This document shows, piece by piece, positions 46,215 to 54,949 of a DNA stretch of 64,000 bases; position 1 is the stretch's first letter; the number at the start of each line of letters is the position of its first letter. Source of the stretch: Aplectana chamaeleonis (Eukaryota; Nematoda; Chromadorea; Rhabditida; Cosmocercidae); assembly GCA_029168955.1 (NCBI GenBank), contig JAPDOI010001174.1:1-64000 (forward strand). Reading direction: 5' to 3'. A program made the translations under genes and the position numbers. The notes under the pieces were generated by a model. The model saw only the letters and a list, made by a program, of their open reading frames with translations, had not been told where the DNA came from and searched no databases.

Positions 46215-46757
46215 ATCATGGTCTGTTCACCTAGAAACGTGCCACTGTCAGAGATTCGTGGGGAAGTTCCCGAGAATGACAGCAGAACTTTCCTCGAAAC
46301 AACTGGGGAACTTCCCCCAAATCGAGGGGAGTCGGAGGGGACCTCCGGACAGCGGGTCTTCCCTTGTTCTCTCGATTGCCAGTCTTCCCCAAACTGTCGC
46401 AACCCAACACCAATTGGTCATTGATTTATCAAAAGTCAGCTCGCCGGAACTCGCTGGTTCCAATAGTTTCCTGCTCTTTGAAAGCAGGAATAGGGACAAA
46501 ATGTTTACCTTCGACGAGAGGTTACAGAGAAGCTTGTTATCTACTCTGGAATCCGGACAGAGATACCCTACACAGTCCTAGAGTGGCAAATCTGCCTATT
46601 CAACTTGCAAAGTGCGAGATCACCTCGAGACTAGCTAGTCTGCATCACCGTATACGCTGCGGGTTTGTTTTCTCGTTCATCATGCTTGGGGGGAGGCCAT
46701 GGGAACAACCGTGAAGCGAACTTCCCTTGTTCTCCCCCCGAGTCGGCTGTTCGTTGT
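46215..46757 (+). repeat. ~540-bp unit, direct duplicate of 48715-49262 (copy A)
   Basis: Both copies run from 'tcgtggggaagttcc' through 'cagcagaactttcctcg', 'aggttacagagaagctt', 'gcaaagtgcgagatcacctc' and 'catcaccgtatacgctg' to 'gccatgggaacaaccgtg' and 'cttgttctccccccgagt'. Identity looks high in the second half and lower in the first. Frames differ between copies, so no protein is indicated. Confidence 0.8.
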
Positions 46758-46790
46758 GCTCAGACAAGCCCAAGGACGATCCGCGGCGCT

Positions 46791-46965
46791 TTTGCAGGAT
46801 CGTCCGCGGCCGACGACCAGACGATCCTTCACCGAAGCCGCGGATGCGCCGGCAATGCGCCGCGGACCATCTTGCCAGCGCCGCGGTTCGTCCTGCAGGC
46901 GCCGCGGATCGTCCTGCAAGCGCCGTGGACCGTCCTGAGAGCCGCCGCGGACAGTCCTTTTGAAT
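46791..46965 (+). repeat. CCGCGG tandem array, 21-22 bp period
   Basis: CCGCGG (once CCGTGG) occurs at 46838, 46860, 46881, 46902, 46923 and 46945, with two extra hits at 46791 and 46804. A typical unit is GCGCCGCGGATCGTCCTGCA. Because 21 is a multiple of three, all frames stay open through it, which explains the overlapping open stretches here. Related arrays lie at 48526-48640 and 61571-61660. Confidence 0.85.
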
Positions 46966-46976
46966 ATTGTTATCCA

Positions 46977-47632
46977 GCCCACCCCAACCGACTCATTGGC
47001 CGTGGGACAGATTTTGGCATTGGAGTACGCTTTTCGCGCTAGCATTCCATACTCCTCAGAAAGCCTCAATATCACAATTTTGGAGGATTTCTCCACCGTA
47101 AGAGCTAATTTCAAGAGTAGAACAGCTCGACTAACATGCATAACTGGTTTCGATAGTTTAGCTGTACAACTGTGACATGTATCGCTGAAGTATTGTGAAA
47201 ATATTATATTTTATTGCAATCTTTTAGACATCGGTGATGTATAATTATGATTATGAACAAATGATTAATGTATGATCATGAGCTTTAAATTCTCGAAATC
47301 GGGAGCTCATATTTTATGACTCTTAAGCAACAACTTTGTAATATTAGTTTAGACTGAAGACCTGTAACACATAGTTATTGCACAATCAGTTGTTTGTGTT
47401 ACCATGGGCATGCATTGCAATATGCCATGAACTGAACAAGTCTACGAATGCACATCGAAACCAGTTCTACATGTAAATTGAGCTGTTCTACCTCTGAAAA
47501 TAAGTCGTACGGTAGAGCAACCCTGCGAAATTGTGATACTGATGCTTTCTGAGGAGATAAGAACGCTAGCGCGAAGAGCGTGCAACAATGCCGAAATCTG
47601 TCTCACGGCCAATGAGTCGATTGGGGGTGGGC
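46977..47632. mobile_element. Element with ~190-bp inverted ends
   Basis: The left arm starts 'gcccaccccaaccgactc' and continues to about 47165. The right arm, inverse, starts near 47445 and ends 'gattgggggtgggc'. Matching inner phrases are 'attttggcattggag' with its diverged inverse, 'atatcacaatttt', and 'actggtttcgat'. The AT-rich middle has no coding signal. Confidence 0.7.
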
Positions 47633-47701
47633 GAACTGACTGTTTCCATCTAATTGGGAGTGGTGCTCTACTAGAATATCCCACTCGATGGAAACAGAGT
47701 T

Positions 47702-47820
47702 CATGTACTGTGCTTCTCTGCGTCAAATTCCCCTCCGCAATTGCGTATTGAGACGCTTCGCGGCCGCACGCGCTCGAGCCGGACGATATTCCGGCGCCGT
47801 AGCCGATAAGCTGATTGATG
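47702..47820 (+). repeat. Half copy of the CTGTGCTT-ended MITE (see 16380)
   Basis: 'Tactgtgcttctctgcgtc', 'gcaattgcgta', 'gacgcttcgcggccgc' and 'ccggcgccgtagccg' match the left arm at 16380-16495. The second arm is absent. Confidence 0.65.
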
Positions 47821-48525
47821 TTTTTTTTTTCATTTTCTTCAATTTTCTTGGCTTCTGTGACCAAACCCGTCCTTCTGTGTTTCTTCATATATTAAAGTAT
47901 TATATCTACATGCACACCAATTGTATCCTTCCAGATGGCTCCGCAACAACTTCTAGGGAGAAAAAATTCACGGTGGTAGGTAATTTTTTCATTTTCACGT
48001 TTATTTTGTAATTCTCTCTTTTTGTTTTCTTTCCTTACATTCCAGTGATTTATATGATTGTTTGGTTTTCTAGGGTAGATCTGGTTTCATGCCGAAATCG
48101 ATCAAAGTCGGTATCAAACCGGAACTATTCTTGAAAAAAAAACATGAGGAGAATTACCAAACCAAACAATCATGAAAATTATTTGAATGAGAAAAAAAAA
48201 CAAAATCAGAGGAGAATCTCAAAAATGAACGAGAATATGAAAATTTACTTACCATCGGGAGTTTTTTTTTGCCCTAGAAGTTGTTGCGATGGCATCTAGA
48301 AAGAATAATTAGCGTGCGTGCAGATATAACGGTTTGAAGAAGTTACAAATACGATAAAGTCGAAGTCAGCGGCTGGAAAATTGTCTAAGACTGCGGGGAA
48401 TGAGGTGGTGGAGTCGTTCAATCCAAAAACAACTCAAAAATATATGTGGCTGCTTTTCATCGATCAGTATTGAGATGGTGGATTGGCGGTGCGCCCCGGA
48501 GCCACCCCCTCGAGAACAAACAGCG

Positions 48526-48640
48526 CCGCGGATCGGCCGTTTGACCGTCCCACTATCAATCGTGCCGCGGATCAGCCGCCAAGCGCCGCGGACCGTCCGG
48601 AAAGCTCATCTGCCGCCGCGGACGAGCCGTTAGTTTGTCT
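48526..48640 (+). repeat. CCGCGG array (second locus)
   Basis: CCGCGG occurs at 48526, 48565, 48586 and 48616, so the spacings are 39, 21 and 30. The last 30-bp interval and the closing 'gccgccgcggacgagccgtta' resemble the end of the 61.6-kb array. A GC-rich hairpin, 'gacgtccccctccg' with 'cggaggggac', follows at about 48668-48694. Confidence 0.75.
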
Positions 48641-48714
48641 GAGTGTATAATTCGGGGGGAGAGGGGCGAGACGTCCCCCTCCGAGGGGACGTCTCGCTCC
48701 TTTCACCTCGACCG

Positions 48715-49262
48715 AGTGATAACGCAGACTTTCGTGGGGAAGTTCCTGAGAACGACAGCAGAACTTCCCTCGGAACAACTGGGTAACTTTCCCCGAATTG
48801 GGGGGAGGCGAAGGGGACGTCGCGACAGCAGAGTAATGGGGGAAGTTCCCACAGCAGGAGTTCTCTTGTTCTCCCGACTGCAGGTCCTCCCGCGACCTTC
48901 CGACTGCAGATCTTCCCACTGTTCAATGATTGATCAAAAATCAGCTTGCTAGAACTCGCTGTTTTCGACAGCCTCCTGTTCCTGAGAAACTGCGATCGGT
49001 CTAAAAAATATTCATCTCTGACTAAAGGTTACAGAGAAGCTTACTAGCTCCTCTAAAAACCAGACAGAGATGCCTTACGTAGTCCTTGAGTGGCAAATCT
49101 ACCCCCTCAACTTGCGAAGTGCGAGACCACCTCGCGACTAGCCCGTCTGCATCACCGTATACGCTGTGGCTTTGCTTTCGCGTTCATCATGTTCGGGGGG
49201 AGGCCATGGGAACAACCGTGGTGCGAACTTCCCTTGTTCTCCCCCCGAGTTGACTGTTTCGG
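48715..49262 (+). repeat. ~540-bp unit, direct duplicate of 46215-46757 (copy B)
   Basis: It has the same order of landmarks as copy A. It is followed at 49280-49355 by a second 'ataattcgaggggagaaggg ... tcccctcgaccgagtga' hairpin like the one just before it (48647-48720). The block is therefore built of repeated modules. Confidence 0.8.
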
Positions 49263-49644
49263 ACGCCTTATCGTTGGGTATAATTCGAGGGGAGAAGGGC
49301 GAGATTTCCCCCACCGCACCGGGGGAACGTCTCGCTCCTCTCCCCTCGACCGAGTGATAAGGACCAAATCAGGTCTATTGTCCTCGGAAACTTCCCCACA
49401 AATATCTGAGAACGAGCAAATCAGATCTATTGTCCTCGGGAACTTCCCTACAAATATCTGAGCTACCACGACAATATCTAGCATGACCTCGGAACATCAA
49501 TGTTTTCACAATTTAAATTTTTCCCCCGCCATAACCAAACTTAAACTATACAAAATTCGAAAACAGATAGCAGATTTCTGAATCTCATCCAAACAAATTC
49601 CTTCGAGTGAATATCATTGGAGCAGTGGTGGCAAAATAATATAT

Positions 49645-50235
49645 CCTACATACTACGGCGTTCGTAGCGTAATCCATAGAAGTGTTCCAAAAAAAAATTG
49701 AAAGTGACCTTGAATTGGGTGTGCTAAAATAGCCTTTTCTAGTTTCAATTTGCGTCTTGCTGCGTGGAAATTTTCACATCCGTTTTGTGTTAAATATTTT
49801 CCATCATTTTGAGGTGAAATACTGAAATACGAGGTGATGACAAAGAGCGAACGATAAATGCTTTTAATTCTTTTCCTTATCCGTTTTCAGTATTCCGAGC
49901 CATATCGGCATATCCGTTTCCCAAAGGCCGATTACGGGCTAGATTTCTTTACCGTTTCAGTTAACCGTTCCAGATTATAAATTCTTTCCGTCTCATACAG
50001 CGCACGGCAACGGAAAAAGGCGGTTATGCGGCTGCGTATTTATTTCTGAACCTTGAAGAAAAAAAAACACCAGAAACATTGAGAAACGGTGAGTTTTCCC
50101 CCCTCGTCACACATTATCAATGCACCAAAAGTCTTCATAGATATACGCGAGAAAACCAGGAAAAAAATAAAGAATTACAAAAAATTGTGAACAACAATCT
50201 TTTTGCTTTTCTTGCGTGTATCGATCGCAGAGACG
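49645..50235 (+). repeat. Left ~580-bp arm of a 5.3-kb inverted-repeat pair
   Basis: It starts CCTACATACTACGG and matches, in reverse complement, 54365-54945. Landmarks are 'gcgtaatccatagaagtg', 'gccttttctagtttcaattt', 'caaaggccgattacggg', 'gcacggcaacggaaaaag', 'ttatgcggctgcgtatt' and 'atatacgcgagaa'. Agreement is roughly 75-80% by eye, with indels. Confidence 0.85.
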
Positions 50236-50845
50236 TTAAAGGCATCGTGCGCGTATAAAAACCGTCTCTCATTTTTTTCATGTTTTTGCGCAGGCAATTC
50301 TATGAAATACAGAAGAAGGGTGGAAAGGCTCCACAAAACCATCAACTTTCGCAAAAAAACTCGCTTTAAAATGTCTCTAATTATCCGCTTCCCACACCAC
50401 CGTCAATTTTGGTGTGTCAGGTGCAATACGTCGGAAGTTTTTTCACAAAGTCGGATGTGTTCTTCGTTTTAAACTTATTAAGTGGGTGAATTTCTCTTGC
50501 CTTTCGTTCACTGGAACTTATTCTAAAAAATAAAAAAGAAGCACCCATTGGGCTAGTTTGGATGTTAGAATTTCCCGAATTATAAATTTCAAATACTGAA
50601 TCATCTGCGTCTGTGATGGCGCTTCTGTTCCTTGTGGTAAATGGTTGATGAAAACTGGTGGCGGATCGTCATTTCGAATCATTCCAATTTCAGAACCATA
50701 TGTTTTTGACGCGCGAAACTTTACCGGCGTGGTCCACCGGACTCATTCATGAAATTGAGCCTGAAAAATGGAAATTGGTTTTCAGCGCGAACGTTGCCTT
50801 TAGGTATATTTCTCGAAAAACACGGACAGCTTTGCGGAGGTCCTC

Positions 50846-51411
50846 AAAGGCAGTGGTCACGATGAAAAACGTTATCAAAAAAAAAACTTCAAAAATCAGT
50901 TTAGATCGAAGGCAGCTGAAAAACTATGAAGGTAGCGCGGTGGAAAACGAGCTACAATTTGAGTTTCTAGGGCCCAAAGATGCGAGTTCGTGCACACGTG
51001 CACAGTGCCGCTCAAAAAGATCGCAGTCTCATGCAGAGCAGTCAAAAATCATCGACATTCAGAGGAAGGAATAAATGCAAATTTGCCTAATAAAAACAGC
51101 TGAGCAATGAAAGCAGGCACATCAGTCAATGTTTTTGAATAACTGAATACATAAATATTCCAGCGGGCCTGTCCGAAGGTTAATACTCATTGATTAAAAT
51201 TCAATTTCAAGCCAGATTGCTCTTCGTGTTAGAGATCATCTATGCCGATGATGTGGAGTGGGCTCGTCCACCATCAAAAGACGAGGAATTTCAGGCTTCG
51301 AATTTGACCCGAAACAGCAGTTTATTCCGCGATTTTTCACATAGTTCCTTCCTACTACGCTAAACCCAGAAAAGGACAAGACAAGCATATTTGATCGCGA
51401 CCACTGCCTTT
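50846..51411. mobile_element. GGCAGTG-family TIR element (copy 7, 566 bp)
   Basis: The ends AAAGGCAGTGGTCACGATGA and GATCGCGACCACTGCCTTT are clear. It is very similar to 59792-60340, including 'gggcccaaagatgcgagttc' and 'catgcagagcagtcaaaa'. It interrupts a coding-like repeat whose other copy (51790-52000) lacks it, which shows where it inserted. Confidence 0.9.
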
Positions 51412-51556
51412 GACGTTCTCCAGCGGAATTCCTTCAAGGCGCACATCTCGCGGTCTGTCAAACGGAACAAAAACGTCCCTAGAGACTTCAAGAAAGCTGG
51501 CCGCTTCAATCCGAGATCGTATAAGGACGACTCGTACGCACCTTACACGAAATAAC
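51412..51556 (-). pseudogene. Coding-like fragment, inverted partner of 51790-51930
   Basis: The minus strand reads EAASFLEVSRDVFVPFD then GIPLENV up to the border of the GGCAGTG element. Beyond that element (below 50845) it resumes with DLRKAVRVFRE. The partner copy reads the same order without interruption. Many differences between copies fall at third codon positions, which suggests both derive from a once-coding gene. I do not recognise the family. Confidence 0.45.
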
Positions 51557-51599
51557 ATACATAGCTAAATAGTTTGTGGAAAGGCGCATCTTCGAATAT

Positions 51600-52010
51600 G
51601 CTCTAATTCTGGTAATAGCTCAACACATTTTCGACATCAAAATATCTGCTCCGGCAGAATACGTCTACGAACTTTTTTCTTCTGTCGGAACAGATAGTCC
51701 AATGGCGAAAATTTGTTGGGTTGGCACCAGAAGTGGAACAGGTTCAAAGATACATGCGCATCTTCACCAACCTTGCAGCTATGTTACTTCTTGTAAGGTG
51801 CGTTTGAGTCGACCTTATACACTCTCCGATTGAAGCAGCTAGCTATCTTGGAGTCTCTGGAGATGTTTTCGTTACTTTCGAAGGACCGCGAGATGAGCGT
51901 CTTGGAGGAATTCCGCTGGAGAACGTAATGCACCTCCGCGAAGCTGTTCGTGTTGTCCGAAAATCAACCACAAATCATCCTCTTCTTTCCCAAAAATCAT
52001 CCCTTTTTCG
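51600..52010 (+). pseudogene. Coding-like fragment of unknown family
   Basis: One frame from about 51683 reads SEQIVQWRKFVGLAPEVEQV then RYMRIFTNLAAMLLLVR. After a frame change near 51795 it reads EAASYLGVSGDVFVTFEG and GIPLENVMHLREAVRVVRKS to about 51965. The composition and third-position differences from the inverted partner look protein-coding. Stops and shifts between pieces indicate a pseudogene, or exons I cannot join. It lies inside the 5.3-kb inverted-arm segment. It could be a transposon-encoded or captured gene. Confidence 0.4.
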
Positions 52011-52486
52011 GCAATCCACCTTTATATCTTCTCTTGTAAGCACACGGTGGGGGGCATATATGCGTCGGTAATAGTGGAAGATAGATCAGCTGTGCAGTCT
52101 TTTGTGTTGGAGTGTCCACCCTCATCTGCCACCTCTATATTGGCCTCTTCTGTAGTTGTGAGCATTGGATCCCGTGAAATAGTAGCAGATAGAAGCAAAA
52201 CATATGTACTTCAGCGAAGAATGGAGGACTGAGACTGGTCATATCGCTAAAAACTGCAGCTATCCACAGATACCGCTGTGCGAGATAACAGTGATTATAT
52301 AGTGTTGATACAAGGGGAAAACGAAAGTTAGAAAACTGCCCATACTGAGAAGTAAGGCGAAAGTTATGTTTATGCCTGAGTCCGTGGAAGTAGGGTACTT
52401 TGAGATTGTAATGGACTCATCGCACATCAAACTGTGAATTTCAGTATCTTTAGAAAATACGGTGCGTAACATATTTGAGCCAATGG

Positions 52487-52862
52487 ACATGTGACATATC
52501 GGCTGAATGCCGCCTCCGTTATGTCACATGTAACTTACATGGCACAAGATAAGTCGCAAGTAACTTAAATCGGCCGAGGCCTTTTCAAGGGGAGTATTTG
52601 ACGCATTCCCGGGTTTGGCTTAGGACAGGTATTGCCGTCGGCTCAATTACCCAACTTCGAGGTACTGGACTCCGCACTAACAGGGAAGGTCTCGCACAGC
52701 GTGGGCTGGGCAGCGCGCGATCACGTTCTCTGCGCCGCGTGATGGCTACCCATGGTGAAAGTAAGTTACATGTAACATAAGTGTTACTTACATGTTAAAT
52801 GAATTCAAGTTACATGTAATATAAACGAAAGTTACTTGAGACATTCAAGAAAGTTACATTTA
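52487..52862. mobile_element. Small element with AAGTTACATGTAAC inverted subterminal repeats
   Basis: The left part (52487-52580) carries 'tgtcacatgtaacttacatgg' and 'cgcaagtaactta'. The right part (52752-52862) carries the inverse 'gtaagttacatgtaacat' plus further copies of AAGTTACATGTAA and AAAGTTAC. A GC-rich core at 52590-52750 lies between and contains an SL1-like sequence at 52640-52661. Confidence 0.55.
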
Positions 52863-53149
52863 CACTAAATGCAACTTGTCTTCATTTTTCTGAGTATGAG
52901 CGATGCTGCCGACAGCCTCGCTGTTCTTCCGCCACGTACACCCTCACACATTTGACGTCAAATTTCGATTTCCGTAGTTTTTATTGCTTTAGTGCGTTGT
53001 GAACGTTTCCGAATGGCATTTCGCTACCCCTATGTAGCTCCAAGGGAAATACAGTAGAATGACGGAGAACTCAATTTGAACATGGGTGAGTAAAGTGATT
53101 ATGTTTCACATTAATTTTTGAAGAGACAAACAATGGATGTCGGGCTTGC

Positions 53150-53390
53150 TTAAATCTGTCCGAGCTTAACTGCCCGCTCACGCGGTCGGCGTGCGTGTCG
53201 TGCGGCAGTGGCAAAAGCAGTTTCAGACACATAGGCAGTATTATTAGACGAATATAGAATATGTACATAGTATCCAAGTCAGCTGTTTGCAGTCGTGAGA
53301 AGGCTTGTCTAAAAAAATGCCCCCATGAGAGGTACTCGACACGCACGCTGACCGCATGGTTGGACAGTCTGATTCGCACAGACTTTACAG
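53150..53390. mobile_element. AAAGTCTGTCCG-family MITE (copy 2)
   Basis: The left 'taaatctgtccgagctta' and 'cacgcggtcggcgtgcgtg' are inverse to the right 'cacgcacgctgaccgcatgg' and 'gcacagactttaca'. The centre is unpaired and not shared with copy 1. Confidence 0.7.
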
Positions 53391-53819
53391 TCACATGGTC
53401 GTAATCATTCGCGAATCAGCAAACTGACCTGATATCGGAGTTCATTACCTTAAATGACCTCTGAGAGAAAGTTTTCTCAATCTAACTTTTCTCATCTAAA
53501 TCTTGTCTTCTGCCTTGTTTTTTAAATCTCCAATCTAACCAAGATCTCACCAACGTCGCTTTCAGCTCAGCTTTAGAGGATACATACAAACGCTCACCGA
53601 CTACATTTTTTTTCGCAGTGGTGCTTAGCAGAATCCAGTTTTGAACTCATCATGAAGCATTTATCGTGTTTCCGATGGTCATGCGAGATTTCCTAGTTAA
53701 GAACTTTGCCTATTTACGGTTCATTTTAGTTTGAAAGGCTGCACTGCTCAAATCAATCTGAAATCCGGAATTTTGAAGAGTGGCCCTTCTAGAAATGGTT
53801 AGTTTAACAACACACACAT

Positions 53820-53985
53820 AGCCTTCATTTCCCCGCTACTCGCAGTTTTCTGTATCACTATCATAGAAGTGGTGCGGTTTTTAGAGTGATATCTTCATTT
53901 TCATGGTTGAATTTTTCGAAAAACAACCGCTTCGCATCCACGATTGTGATAATACGACTGCGAGTAGCATGGAAATGAATGGTAC
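53820..53985. mobile_element. Short inverted-repeat element (~165 bp)
   Basis: The ends 'ccttcatttccccgctactcg' (first 20 bases clear) and 'cgagtagcatggaaatgaatgg' are inverse. The interior includes 'gtggtgcggttttt' and 'acaaccgcttcgcatcc', also partly inverse. Confidence 0.65.
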
Positions 53986-54019
53986 ATTAACAATATACAT
54001 AAAGTCTATAGTTGCACAA

Positions 54020-54350
54020 TTTCGAAAAAAAAAGGTCGAGTGAACGAAAAGTAAAAATTTTCGTTAGAAAAATTTTTCGAACGAACGAAAAATGAAAAAA
54101 AAATCGTTTGAAAAAATTCCGAACAAGCGATCTTCGAAAAACTTGCGAAATTTTAGAGGTCGAACGAACGAAATTCGAAACTAATCGAAATTTCGATTTT
54201 TTTCGAAGTTCGTTAAAAATTTCGAACTTTTTCCGAAATTTGTCGGAAATTCCTAACTTTTTTCGAAATTTCGTTCGACGAATTTCCGAACGAACGAAAA
54301 CGAACGAAAAAAATTTCGAAAAATCTTTCGAAAATTTTTCGAAACTACTA
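54020..54350. repeat. TTCGAAA/GAACGAAA degenerate repeat tract
   Basis: Dense, overlapping TTCGAA palindromes with A or T runs make up almost the whole tract. It is low complexity and self-complementary. The Phe/Lys/Arg-rich open frames on both strands (53987-54403 and 54108-54362) are products of this composition and not genes. Confidence 0.8.
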
Positions 54351-54364
54351 GAGTCATACTGAAG

Positions 54365-54945
54365 TCTTTGCCGTTGATACACGCAAGAATAACAGAAAAT
54401 CAAATTCTCTGTTATTTTGATTTGTTTGTAATTTTCCGTTCTTTCTCTTATTCTTGCGTATATCTAAGAATGCTTTAGGTGCATTGATATTGTGTGGTGA
54501 GGGGGTAAACTCACCGTTTTGCAACGTTTCCGGTGTTTTTTTTTTCTAAAAATTCGGAAAAAAGTTACAAATTTGCCGTTGATTGTTGCCCAACCTACAA
54601 TAGGCTTAGTGGAAATACGCAGCCGCACAACGGCCTTTTCCGTTGCCGTGCACTGTATGAGGTTGAAAAATTACAATCGGAAGCGGCTCACTAACACGGA
54701 AAAGAAATCTAGTCCTTAATCGGCCTTTGGGAAACGGCTATGCCGAAATGGTTCGGAATACTGAAAACTGTATCTCCCAAAAAAAAAAAATTGAAAACGT
54801 CTAACATAAAACGGATGAGCGAATTCTCTCGCAAGACGCAAATTGAAACTAGAAAAGGCTATTTTCGCACATCCCCGTTTAGGGCCACCTTCGATTTTTT
54901 TGAATCACTGCTATGGATTACGGTACGTATACCGTAGTATGTAGG
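54365..54945 (-). repeat. Right ~580-bp arm of the 5.3-kb inverted-repeat pair
   Basis: It is the reverse complement of 49645-50235 and ends CCGTAGTATGTAGG. The inner end holds a further hairpin, 'acgcaagaataacagaaaa' with 'ttctcttattcttgcgta'. The flanks (atat on the left of the pair, tcga on the right) show no target duplication that I can see. Confidence 0.85.
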
Positions 54946-54949
54946 TCGA

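Noticed and set aside
46838..46965. CRISPR-like regular spacing of a short repeat
   Set aside because: There are no unique spacers of constant length. It is a plain tandem array in a eukaryotic genome.
46680..47141. Long overlapping open frames with Arg/Pro/Ser-rich heptads on both strands
   Set aside because: They are a by-product of the 21-bp CCGCGG repeat, whose period is a multiple of three. The frames are not shared with the other two arrays.
50864..51074. Matching ~70-residue open frames starting at an ATG inside the end of two GGCAGTG elements (here and at 59809-60017)
   Set aside because: Base differences between the two copies change amino acids far more often than not, with few silent changes. 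This fits two young non-coding copies and not a selected peptide.
53987..54403. 138-codon minus-strand and 84-codon plus-strand frames rich in Phe, Lys, Arg and Glu
   Set aside because: They come from the TTCGAAA low-complexity tract. Both strands are open for the same compositional reason.
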